Program-made: the position numbers and the translations under genes
In this document: piece after piece, positions 1 to 4,862 of the stretch
How positions within the stretch are numbered: position 1 is the first letter of the stretch
Layout: each line of letters begins with the position of its first letter
Source of the DNA: Bacillota bacterium
GTDB taxonomy: Bacteria; Bacillota; Clostridia; Christensenellales; Borkfalkiaceae
Reading direction: 5' to 3'
Assembly: GCA_021768985.1 (NCBI GenBank)
Contig: JAETTR010000040.1
Span: 1 to 8,526 of the forward strand
Length of the DNA stretch: 8,526 nucleotides
The notes under the pieces: model-generated
Seen by the model: only the letters and a program-made list of their open reading frames with translations
What the model was told of the DNA's origin: nothing
Database searches by the model: none

Positions 1-57
1 TATCGCTTTGTTGCGGTGCTGATTCAATCGCTTTTTTACCTCGCTCGTATTCGCCAT
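1..57 (-). CDS. Start of an unidentified phage gene (partial, cut by window edge)
   Basis: Only the first 19 codons are inside the window; they read MANTSEVKKRLNQHRNKAI and stay open to the edge. The ATG at 57-55 is supported by a perfect AGGAGG eight bases upstream (66-71). It begins 22 bases after the stop of the methyltransferase frame, so it is probably the next gene of the same transcript. The visible residues are basic and hydrophilic and give no recognisable motif. In related phages this position is often held by a small unknown protein or by a terminase small subunit, but nothing here lets me choose. Confidence 0.6.
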   Translation of the reverse strand, partial: MANTSEVKKRLNQHRNKAI

Positions 58-65
58 AAATGTCG

Positions 66-71
66 CCTCCT
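66..71 (-). promoter_or_regulatory. Ribosome-binding site for the gene starting at 57
   Basis: AGGAGG on the minus strand, eight bases before ATG at 57-55. It lies just past the stop codon (80-82) of the methyltransferase frame and is the main support for the truncated downstream gene. Confidence 0.7.
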
Positions 72-79
72 GCTATTGC

Positions 80-886
80 CTATTCTGCAAAGATTTTATT
101 GATTTCCTTTTGACTCAGTTTCCTTCCGTTCCTTATGCAGACGACGTTGTTATTTCCGGTTACCATTACAAATCGTTTGACTGTCGCATCCACGTATTTC
201 GGGTCAAGCTCCATCGCGTAGCACACGCGGTCGGATTGCTCGCAAGCTATAAGCGTCGAACCGCTCCCGTTGAATGGGTCATACACCGTTTCCCCGCGCT
301 TAGTGCTATTCCGTATCAACCTCAAAAGCAAGGCGACCGGTTTCATAGTGGGATGCAGTGCGTTCCTTGTCGGTTTGTTTTCGTGAATGACTGTCGTCGG
401 CTCATCCTCTTTCCGCATTGCCGTCAAAATGTCCAGAAGTTCCTGTTTCTTCATCTTGGTGTAATCCACCGCTTCGTCTTCGTAAACCGTTGACTGCGTC
501 CTGTCTTTCGTGAAATAATGCGCTCCCTCTTTCCAACCATATAGGCACGGTTCGTGTTTCCACTGATAATCTTGCCGCCCCATTACGAAGGCGTTTTTAA
601 CCCATATAATGCATTGTCGCACGTGGAGTCCGACCGCCTCGCAAGTCTTTCTGAATACCAGTCCGTTGCTGTCCGGGTGGAATATGTAAAATGCGCCGCC
701 GGGTTTGAGTCTTTCCTTTGCGTTCTCGAAGGATTCAGTCAGTAATCTCTCAAACGCACAGTCGCTCAGATTGTCGTTCGCTATACGCATTTTCTCTTCG
801 GTGCCGCCCTCGTAATCCACATTGTACGGCGGGTCTGTCAATAACAATTGGGCGCACCCCCCCCCCTTGCCACATCGCGTCCACAT
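80..886 (-). CDS. DNA adenine methyltransferase, catalytic half of frameshifted ParB-methyltransferase fusion
   Basis: This frame holds the catalytic domain of an amino-methyltransferase of the beta class: motif IV TDPPY comes first (D codon at 835-833) and the S-adenosylmethionine-binding motif I, DPFNGSG, comes near the C-terminus, followed by MELDPKYVD. DPPY (rather than SPPY) suggests N6-adenine as the target; the site is unknown. The protein should be fused to the ParB domain encoded at 1478, but a run of ten G at 866-857 puts it in another frame. Deleting one G gives a continuous 465-residue protein with DPPY at 215-218 and DPFNGSG at 400-406. The frame is open up to base 1000; the ATG at 886-884 is the only in-frame ATG between the G-run and the upstream end that sits just before the domain, and it has only a poorly spaced AAGG. 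Independent translation is therefore doubtful. The C-terminus looks complete, ending in TAG at 82-80. Confidence 0.85.
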   Translation of the reverse strand: MWTRCGKGGGCAQLLLTDPPYNVDYEGGTEEKMRIANDNLSDCAFERLLTESFENAKERLKPGGAFYIFHPDSNGLVFRKTCEAVGLHVRQCIIWVKNAFVMGRQDYQWKHEPCLYGWKEGAHYFTKDRTQSTVYEDEAVDYTKMKKQELLDILTAMRKEDEPTTVIHENKPTRNALHPTMKPVALLLRLIRNSTKRGETVYDPFNGSGSTLIACEQSDRVCYAMELDPKYVDATVKRFVMVTGNNNVVCIRNGRKLSQKEINKIFAE

Positions 887-1478
887 CGCCTTTTTGGGTG
901 CTGTCGCCGCAATAAACGCGGTGCTTGCCGCCCAGTATCCAAAGGTCGCCACGGCGGCTTGTAGGCTCTTCTGGAAGGGGTATTTCCTCATCCGCATCAA
1001 TCAACCCCTCGGTCGCCGCGCTCAGTGCATCCGCGATTTCGCCGTATTCGTCTCGCGTGAACCCCGTCAATTCGATAGGGAATTCTGCCGCATCAATCTT
1101 TTCAAACAGTCCTGCCAGTTTTTGCATATCGGGGTCTGCCAGCTCTGCGATGCGGTTGTCCGCTATAAGGTCGGCGAGTTCTTCCGCATCCGATGCGTAG
1201 TTTTGATAATCTACTGGCACTTCGCTTAATCCCTCCAGCTGCGCCGCGGCAAGTCTGCCGTGTCCTCTGACTATCAACCCCGACCGTGTGCTGACGGTTA
1301 TGGGGTTTCTCCATCCGGCGTTTCTGATTATCATTCCCAGCCGTCTGAGTTGTTCATCCGGGTGCATATTCGGATTCTCCGGGTTCGGATGCACGTCCTC
1401 AACCGCCACTATTGCGTCGTGGGCGCAGTAGACGGGGATGCCGTCCGCGTAACCTTTTACGTTCATTTTGTTTGCCAT
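750..1478 (-). CDS. ParB-like nuclease/partition domain, N-terminal half of frameshifted methyltransferase fusion
   Basis: Phages often carry a ParB N-terminal-like domain fused in front of a DNA methyltransferase, and this is that half. Residues 25-115 or so carry the fold: VEDVHPNPENPN near the start, then the box-II-like GHGRLAAA at 72-79, and LIADNRI at 104-110. Residues 177-207 (RRGDLWILGGKHRVYCGD onwards) are the typical entry into the methyltransferase. After glycine 207 the frame reads 35 unrelated residues and stops at 750. The true continuation, CAQLLLTDPPYN, is in the neighbouring frame. As sequenced the product is 242 residues and lacks all catalytic motifs. The ATG at 1478-1476 has a good ribosome-binding site that overlaps the stop of the SNF2 gene, so the two are probably translationally coupled. 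The ParB part may bind DNA or cut it; the sequence does not settle this. Confidence 0.88.
   Translation of the reverse strand: MANKMNVKGYADGIPVYCAHDAIVAVEDVHPNPENPNMHPDEQLRRLGMIIRNAGWRNPITVSTRSGLIVRGHGRLAAAQLEGLSEVPVDYQNYASDAEELADLIADNRIAELADPDMQKLAGLFEKIDAAEFPIELTGFTRDEYGEIADALSAATEGLIDADEEIPLPEEPTSRRGDLWILGGKHRVYCGDSTQKGDVDAMWQGGGVRPIVIDRPAVQCGLRGRHRRENAYSERQSERLCV
857..866 (-). repeat. G10 homopolymer (C10 on the plus strand) interrupting the methyltransferase gene
   Basis: The coding strand reads CAA, then ten G, then TGCGCC. With ten G the ParB frame continues as GGG GGG GGG GTG CGC and is lost after 35 codons. With nine G (or twelve) it reads GGG GGG GGG TGC GCC CAA and enters the DPPY domain directly. 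The tract therefore acts as a frame switch exactly between the DNA-binding and the catalytic parts. Such tracts are prone to replication slippage, transcriptional slippage and base-calling error. Confidence 0.95.
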
Positions 1479-1483
1479 AATTC

Positions 1484-1489
1484 GCTCCT
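1484..1489 (-). promoter_or_regulatory. Ribosome-binding site overlapping the SNF2 stop codon
   Basis: AGGAGC on the minus strand, five bases before the ATG of the ParB-methyltransferase gene. The TAG stop of the SNF2 gene (1490-1488) is shared with this site, which suggests that ribosomes finishing the helicase re-initiate on the methyltransferase. Confidence 0.65.
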
Positions 1490-2912
1490 ATTTTTTATTT
1501 ACCTTTCGGCTCTCTATTCTCGCCTTAACGGCGGCTATCAGTTCGTCTTGGTTCATCCGCTTTCCCCGGAGTGAACGCATAACGTCTATGTCGTGTGTAC
1601 CTTCTATCAAGATGTGGCTCACTACCACCGTCTTGCTTTTTTGCCCCTGCCTATCAAGCCTTGCGTTCGCTTGCAGATACCATTCGAGGTTGCTCGGCAC
1701 TCCGAACCATACGATGTTGCTCCCGCCCGCTTGCAGATTCAGTCCGTGTCCCATACTCGCCGGATGCGCGAAGAGAAGCCTAACCTTCCCGGCATTCCAG
1801 TCTTCCACGTCTTTTCGTCCGGATATCGTTCTCGGACCGTATTTCTCAAACCGTTTCATCAGCCGCTCGTAATCGTGCCGGAAGTTGTAAAACACCATCA
1901 TCGGCTGTCCGGCATTGTCTTCCACCATCTCTTCCAGTGCGTCGAGTTTTATATCGTGAACCCATTGTACTCTCCGTTCGTATCCCGTAACTACGCCGTC
2001 TTCGTCCACCGTCGGCTCTTCGTAGTAGACGGCCCCGTTCGCCATTTGCAGAAGTTTATTCGTAACCGCCGCCTTATTGCCTGCGACTATCTCGCCCTCT
2101 TCCAGTTCGAGGATGCAGTCCGATTCCATCTTGTCGTATTGCTCTCGCGCTTCGGGGGTCAGCTTCAACTTAACGATGTTGTCGATTCGCTCCGGCATCT
2201 TCAAGTGGTCTTTTGCGGAAAGCGATATCATGATGTCGGACAGCTTGGCGTAGATTTGTTCGCTCGCTCCCTCTCTCGGTATCCACTCGTAGATAATGTT
2301 GCCATTGCGCCGTCCCGGCATAAAGTATCGGCTTCGGTATGCGGTCATCGTTTTCCCCAGTCGCTCGCCGCTGTCCAGAAGATAGACCTGCGACCACAAA
2401 TCCTCAAACCCTTGCGGACTCGGCGTTCCCGTCAGAAGAATGACGCGGTCGGTGATAGGCGTTGCTTTCCTTAACGCTTTGAACCGCTGGCTGGAATTGC
2501 TTTTGAAACTCGACGACTCATCCACTACCACCATATCGAACGGCCACGGTTTTTTCCGTTTGATGTAATACTCGATAAGCCATTTCACGTTTTCTCGGTT
2601 TATGACGTAGACGTCGGCCGTCGCGGTCAATCCGGCGATTCGCTGTTTTTCCGTTCCGAGAATTTTGGACAGCCGCAGTTTCCGTAAATGGTCCCATTTA
2701 TCTCGTTCGTCTTCCCACGTCACGTCTGCCACATAAAGTGGCGCGATGACCAGTGCTTTGCTTATCTCGAAGTTGTCGTACATCAGTTTCTCAATTGCCG
2801 TTAAGGTGCAAACGGTTTTTCCTAATCCCATTTGAAGCACCGCGAAAACCTTTTTGTTTTCAACCATTCGGTCAATCGTGAATTGCTGGTAGTCGTGCGG
2901 AATGAATTTCAT
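1488..2912 (-). CDS. SNF2-family DNA helicase/translocase
   Basis: A 474-residue superfamily 2 ATPase of the SNF2 type, common in phage replication modules. Motifs in order: PHDYQQ (6-11, Q-motif region), Walker A MGLGKT (28-33), motif Ia VIAPLYV (55-61), Walker B as VVVDES (128-133) in place of DEAH, motif III TGTPSPQG (161-168), motif V region GHGLNLQAGGSNIVWF (388-403) and motif VI QANARLDRQGQ (414-424) with the arginine fingers. The length is complete and typical for the phage group, which has both RecA-like lobes and no extra targeting domain. The ATG at 2912-2910 overlaps the stop of the VRR-NUC gene by four bases (ATGA) and follows a GGGAGG-type site. Likely role: ATP-driven translocation or remodelling on phage DNA during replication or recombination, possibly with the adjacent nuclease; the substrate is not known. 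Confidence 0.95.
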   Translation of the reverse strand: MKFIPHDYQQFTIDRMVENKKVFAVLQMGLGKTVCTLTAIEKLMYDNFEISKALVIAPLYVADVTWEDERDKWDHLRKLRLSKILGTEKQRIAGLTATADVYVINRENVKWLIEYYIKRKKPWPFDMVVVDESSSFKSNSSQRFKALRKATPITDRVILLTGTPSPQGFEDLWSQVYLLDSGERLGKTMTAYRSRYFMPGRRNGNIIYEWIPREGASEQIYAKLSDIMISLSAKDHLKMPERIDNIVKLKLTPEAREQYDKMESDCILELEEGEIVAGNKAAVTNKLLQMANGAVYYEEPTVDEDGVVTGYERRVQWVHDIKLDALEEMVEDNAGQPMMVFYNFRHDYERLMKRFEKYGPRTISGRKDVEDWNAGKVRLLFAHPASMGHGLNLQAGGSNIVWFGVPSNLEWYLQANARLDRQGQKSKTVVVSHILIEGTHDIDVMRSLRGKRMNQDELIAAVKARIESRKVNKK

Positions 2913-3205
2913 TTGTCGCCTCCCTGCGCTTTGACCTCTTTGATGAATTCCGTCACGGCGGCCGTGGTGTTTATGACTCGCACGTCGAACCCCATTAGCC
3001 GCAGTGCTTTGTGGCGGTATTTCTGCAAAGGCGAAAGCCGCCCGCCCTTAGGTCTTTTGGTCTCGACAAAAATCACGCGACCGCCCGGAAGACACACCAG
3101 CCTGTCGGGCATACCTGCGTCAACCGCCGCGGATAGCTTATACGCCGCACCGCCTATTTTCTTGATTTCGTCGCGTAGGTGTTGTTCTATCGGTTTTTCC
3201 TGCAT
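2909..3205 (-). CDS. VRR-NUC domain nuclease
   Basis: A 98-residue protein made almost wholly of one VRR-NUC domain, a PD-(D/E)xK-type fold found as a stand-alone protein in phages and in the structure-specific nuclease FAN1. Likely active-site residues are E7 in the first helix, D34 in GMPDR (31-35), E48 and K50 in VETK, and Q61 in SPLQ. Members of the family cut branched or flapped DNA, which fits a role in replication or recombination beside the SNF2 helicase. I chose ATG at 3205-3203 because AGGAGG lies four bases upstream (3210-3215). The frame stays open to 3268, but the extra 21 residues are encoded by copies of the GTAACATT repeat and are not domain sequence. The stop overlaps the next start as ATGA. 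Confidence 0.9.
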   Translation of the reverse strand: MQEKPIEQHLRDEIKKIGGAAYKLSAAVDAGMPDRLVCLPGGRVIFVETKRPKGGRLSPLQKYRHKALRLMGFDVRVINTTAAVTEFIKEVKAQGGDK

Positions 3206-3209
3206 ATTG

Positions 3210-3215
3210 CCTCCT
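3210..3215 (-). promoter_or_regulatory. Ribosome-binding site deciding the VRR-NUC start
   Basis: AGGAGG on the minus strand, four bases before ATG at 3205. The spacing is slightly short. None of the in-frame upstream ATGs (3268, 3253, 3226) has a comparable site, so this favours the 98-residue form of the nuclease. Confidence 0.65.
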
Positions 3216-3218
3216 GTT

Positions 3219-3241
3219 TGTAACATTGTAACATTTGTAAC
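3219..3241. repeat. Short GTAACATT repeat pair next to the VRR-NUC start
   Basis: Two back-to-back plus-strand copies of GTAACATT (3220-3227 and 3228-3235) are followed one base later by a partial GTAAC (3237-3241). They sit five to thirty bases upstream of the nuclease ribosome-binding site, where a bound protein would affect expression. They face the opposite way to the pair at 3330-3346. Confidence 0.85.
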
Positions 3242-3280
3242 GTAATTTTTCATAAAGCCTTCGCGCATAGGCGCATTAGG

Positions 3281-3348
3281 CGTTTATATTCTGCCTATTT
3301 GCCTATTTGCATTTGCTTTATTAAGAAAAAATGTTACAAATGTTACAA
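3281..3348. other. AT-rich segment, possible DNA-unwinding element
   Basis: About 70 percent of these bases are A or T, clearly more than the flanking genes. The stretch includes the GCCTATTT direct repeat and an A6 run directly before two GTAACATT copies in reverse orientation. An easily melted stretch beside iterons is typical of origins, but this is a composition argument only. Confidence 0.35.
3330..3347. repeat. Two reverse-orientation GTAACATT copies
   Basis: AATGTTAC occurs at 3330-3337 and 3339-3346, one base apart, inverted relative to the pair at 3220-3235. Together the two pairs bracket the AT-rich segment about 100 bases wide. Confidence 0.85.
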
Positions 3349-3377
3349 GGCTGTTTTTCCGCTCTCGCTATTTCGCT

Positions 3378-3397
3378 TTATCCCCTTTAGGGGATAA
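3378..3397. repeat. 20-base palindrome, possible operator
   Basis: Perfect nine-base arms TTATCCCCT and AGGGGATAA surround a two-base TT centre. It is unrelated in sequence to the GTAACATT repeats lying on both sides. No T-run follows on either strand, so it is unlikely to be an intrinsic terminator. A dyad of this size suits a dimeric repressor or activator. The left arm resembles the DnaA box TTATCCACA only in its first six bases. Confidence 0.6.
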
Positions 3398-3412
3398 TTC
3401 CGTTTTGGCGTT

Positions 3413-3618
3413 TGTAACATTCTGTGTAACATTCTGTGTAACATTCGCGTTTTTGAGAATGTTACGGGTGTAACATTCGCGTTTTTGAGAATGTTACGGG
3501 TGTAACATTCGCGTTTTTGAGAATGTTACGGGTGTAACATTCTGTGTAACATTCGCGTTTTTGAGAATGTTACGGGTGTAACATTCGCGTTTTTGAGAAT
3601 GTTACGGGTGTAACATTC
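3413..3618. repeat. Tandem array of 12- and 32-base units built from GTAACATTC inverted repeats
   Basis: The array runs 12, 12, 32, 32, 32, 12, 32, 32 bases and ends with a partial unit: short units at 3413-3424, 3425-3436 and 3533-3544; long units at 3437-3468, 3469-3500, 3501-3532, 3545-3576 and 3577-3608; a terminal ten bases at 3609-3618. Copies of each class are identical. Each long unit has arms GTAACATTC and GAATGTTAC around a ten-base loop, GCGTTTTTGA. Successive long units also form a second dyad, GAATGTTAC-GGGT-GTAACATTC. So each arm can pair either way. There are nine plus-strand and five minus-strand copies of the nine-base arm. Units abut without unique spacers, so it is not a CRISPR array. 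Likely roles are iterons or operators; identical copies suggest recent expansion by slippage or recombination. Confidence 0.95.
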
Positions 3619-3954
3619 TCCGTTGGCGCATTCTTCGCTTTCGTGGATTCTCACGGCAATGTTACGCGCTTTTGCAAATTCGATTTCTTTCTTCATTCCC
3701 TCAGAAACCCCATGCTTTGCGCCTACCCATATTTCGTCGCAAACTTCGAGAAAACGTAAACCCGCCAGCACCCCTTTCACTCGGTCATCAGCTTTGCTGT
3801 CGTCCAAGATTCCCGGTAGATAAAGGTGCGGCGCATACGGTGCATTTCCGCATTCTAAGGCTCTAAGAGCCAGCGATTGCGCATAGGCTATATTCCGTTT
3901 GAGTTCGTCAGCTCCGTGAGCGCGGAACGGCGAACAGATGTAAATCCGTTTCAT
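3526..3954 (-). CDS. DUF4406/DUF7768-like protein (nucleoside 2-deoxyribosyltransferase-like fold)
   Basis: Residues 1-108 look like the small phage and bacterial family with a nucleoside-deoxyribosyltransferase-like fold: MKRIYICSPFR at the start, then NIAYAQSLALRALECGNAPYAPHLYLP, then VCDEIWVG (71-78) and GVSEGMKKEIEFAK (82-95). The glutamate in SEGM is the best candidate for a functional residue. Members probably act on or bind nucleotides, but the activity of this family is not established. ATG at 3954-3952 overlaps the stop of the MT-A70 gene as ATGA; a longer frame back to 3978 adds eight residues out of the upstream gene. Residues 113-142 are encoded entirely by the tandem repeat array, so the tail is probably an accident of repeat expansion and not part of the fold. 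Confidence 0.82.
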   Translation of the reverse strand: MKRIYICSPFRAHGADELKRNIAYAQSLALRALECGNAPYAPHLYLPGILDDSKADDRVKGVLAGLRFLEVCDEIWVGAKHGVSEGMKKEIEFAKARNIAVRIHESEECANGECYTRNILKNANVTPVTFSKTRMLHRMLHP

Positions 3955-4505
3955 ACCTCGTCTCCCCAGCAGTCCCATCCCGCACGTTCACGCCGCGCAT
4001 AAAGTTCGAGCTTCTTTTCGGTGGGGTATAGCCGCTCCATAATCTCATAGGCGATTCTCGGCTTTTGGCTGTGCCGTTCGGCGCGTTCCGTGAACACGCT
4101 ATGTATCTTACCCCGCTCCGCTTTTGCCACCGGGCGCAATTTGCCGCGATACATAAAAAGCAGGTATTCGTGTCCGTATCTTATCGTGAACGCCGCAGGG
4201 ATTCCGTTTACTTTGTTCCAGACCATCCGGGCGTGGAGTTTGTATCCGAGCCTTTCGGCTATCGCCTGCGCTTCGAAGAGGTATTTGTCAATCGTCCACA
4301 GGAAGAGAACGCTATTCGCCTCTGTGCGCCCCACAGCGGTGCGCAGGTGGCTCTCTATCTCTTCCAGCGGTATTGTCCTGTAATCAAGCGGGAGTCCGCT
4401 ACTGTGCGCTCTGACGGCTTTACGGCCGCCCTTGCTTTGTTTCCACGGCGGGTCGGCGCAAATCACGCCGTACCGCTCCGCTGTACTGAAAATATCAACC
4501 TTCAT
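3951..4505 (-). CDS. MT-A70 family methyltransferase
   Basis: A 184-residue protein with the MT-A70 signature ICADPPW at 15-21, where DPPW is the catalytic motif IV. Other typical elements are LFLWTIDKYLFEA (67-79), MVWNKVNG (94-101), RYGHEYLLFMYRG (109-121), HSQKPRIAYEIMERLYP (145-161) and the ending LELYARRERAGWDCWGDEV. Bacterial and phage members are N6-adenine methyltransferases acting mainly on DNA, so modification of phage DNA is likely; the target site cannot be read from sequence. ATG at 4505-4503 has AAGGA eight bases upstream. A longer frame to 4646 is the shadow of the preceding gene. The stop overlaps the next start as ATGA, so it is probably coupled to the DUF4406-like gene. Confidence 0.92.
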   Translation of the reverse strand: MKVDIFSTAERYGVICADPPWKQSKGGRKAVRAHSSGLPLDYRTIPLEEIESHLRTAVGRTEANSVLFLWTIDKYLFEAQAIAERLGYKLHARMVWNKVNGIPAAFTIRYGHEYLLFMYRGKLRPVAKAERGKIHSVFTERAERHSQKPRIAYEIMERLYPTEKKLELYARRERAGWDCWGDEV

Positions 4506-4513
4506 TTTCGCCG

Positions 4514-4518
4514 TCCTT
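4514..4518 (-). promoter_or_regulatory. Ribosome-binding site deciding the MT-A70 start
   Basis: AAGGA on the minus strand, eight bases before ATG at 4505 and overlapping the TAA stop (4519-4517) of the 46-residue gene. It supports the 184-residue form over the longer open frame. Confidence 0.6.
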
Positions 4519-4657
4519 ATTCGTTCTCGAAAGCGTTTTTGATGTCGATGCGGATAATCTTCCCGCATTTGTAAACCGTGATATTGCCTTTTTCCAGCTT
4601 CTCGCAGAGACCGCTCTTTATCGTCTCCATGGCTTTCAAAATCCATTCCGCGTTCAT
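4517..4657 (-). CDS. Small phage protein of unknown function (46 residues)
   Basis: I do not recognise a named family. The sequence begins MNAEWILKAMETIKSG and ends with a compact, probably beta-strand-rich segment, ITVYKCGKIIRIDIKNAF (27-44). There is no signal peptide, membrane segment or metal-binding pattern. The case for a real gene is contextual: its ATG overlaps the stop of the cysteine-rich gene as ATGA, AGGAGG lies eleven bases upstream (4669-4674), and it fills the gap up to the MT-A70 ribosome-binding site exactly. It may be an accessory to one of the flanking proteins, but that is a guess. Confidence 0.7.
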   Translation of the reverse strand: MNAEWILKAMETIKSGLCEKLEKGNITVYKCGKIIRIDIKNAFENE

Positions 4658-4860
4658 TGCTTTTTCCACCTCCTTCCCTCGCAAGCGAAGAAGTCTTCGG
4701 TCGGCGCAGAAAATCCGGTGATTACCACTGCGGGCGTTATTTCGTCGCAGAAATAGTCGCCTTCGCCTATGTAGGTGCAGTTCGCACAATTGTGGCATCC
4801 CTTTGCATCAAGGTCGATTCCGCTTTTGCTGCGACCGTTGTTCTTATGTTTTTTGCCCAT
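4654..4860 (-). CDS. Small cysteine-rich, probably zinc-binding protein (68 residues)
   Basis: The protein starts with a basic stretch, MGKKHKNNGRSKSG, followed by GCHNCANCTYIGEGDYFCDE, giving cysteines at 22, 25, 28 and 38, and a fifth at 60 in FFACEGRRW. The CxxCxxC-x9-C spacing suggests a structural zinc site, perhaps closed by Cys60. Small proteins of this style are common in phage replication regions and have no established role; DNA or protein binding is plausible. ATG at 4860-4858 follows GGAGG by seven bases (4868-4872) and lies two bases after the primase stop. The frame is open further upstream to 5019, but that is a shadow of the primase gene. The stop forms an ATGA overlap with the next gene. 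Confidence 0.78.
   Translation of the reverse strand: MGKKHKNNGRSKSGIDLDAKGCHNCANCTYIGEGDYFCDEITPAVVITGFSAPTEDFFACEGRRWKKQ
4669..4674 (-). promoter_or_regulatory. Ribosome-binding site for the 46-residue gene
   Basis: AGGAGG on the minus strand inside the end of the cysteine-rich gene, eleven bases before ATG at 4657. The spacing is long, but the match is perfect, and it supports the short gene over the open frame reaching 4798. Confidence 0.6.
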
Positions 4861-4862
4861 AA

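Larger units (their letters stand above)
3206..3525. other. Non-coding gap within the operon, candidate replication origin or control region
   Basis: This is the only sizeable gap in the window (320 bases). It holds most of a cluster of GTAACATT repeats in both orientations, an AT-rich stretch, two direct copies of GCCTATTT (3293-3300 and 3301-3308) and an unrelated palindrome (3378-3397). I find no convincing -35/-10 pair, no tRNA and no hairpin followed by a T-run. Position inside the replication genes, repeated sites and an AT-rich zone are the usual parts of a phage iteron origin; a multi-site operator for the downstream nuclease-helicase-methyltransferase genes would look similar. The origin assignment is inference. 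Confidence 0.5.

Noticed and set aside
80..1478. Plain pseudogene call for the ParB-methyltransferase
   Set aside because: Both halves are otherwise intact with all motifs, and the only lesion is one base in a slippage-prone homopolymer, so decay is the least likely explanation.
1593..2474. Long plus-strand open frame of 293 codons opposite the SNF2 gene
   Set aside because: It is antisense to a gene with full helicase motifs, has no domain of its own and no ribosome-binding site; the same holds for the other plus-strand frames in the window.
3206..3268. Longer VRR-NUC protein starting at 3268
   Set aside because: The extra residues are translated repeats (YVTNVTMLQT) with no ribosome-binding site; AGGAGG points to the ATG at 3205.
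3378..3397. Intrinsic terminator or DnaA box
   Set aside because: No T-run follows the dyad on either strand, and the arm matches the DnaA box consensus only in its first part.
3340..3420. Short minus-strand frame of 26 codons starting with ATG in the first repeat
   Set aside because: No ribosome-binding site, no recognisable sequence, and its start lies inside a repeat unit; open by chance.
3206..3525. Promoter for the VRR-NUC, SNF2 and methyltransferase genes
   Set aside because: AT-rich hexamers such as TTGTAA and TTAATA occur, but spacing and match to the consensus are poor; I could not support a specific site.
3413..3618. CRISPR array
   Set aside because: The 32-base repeats abut directly or via a 12-base copy of themselves; there are no unique spacers and no cas genes.
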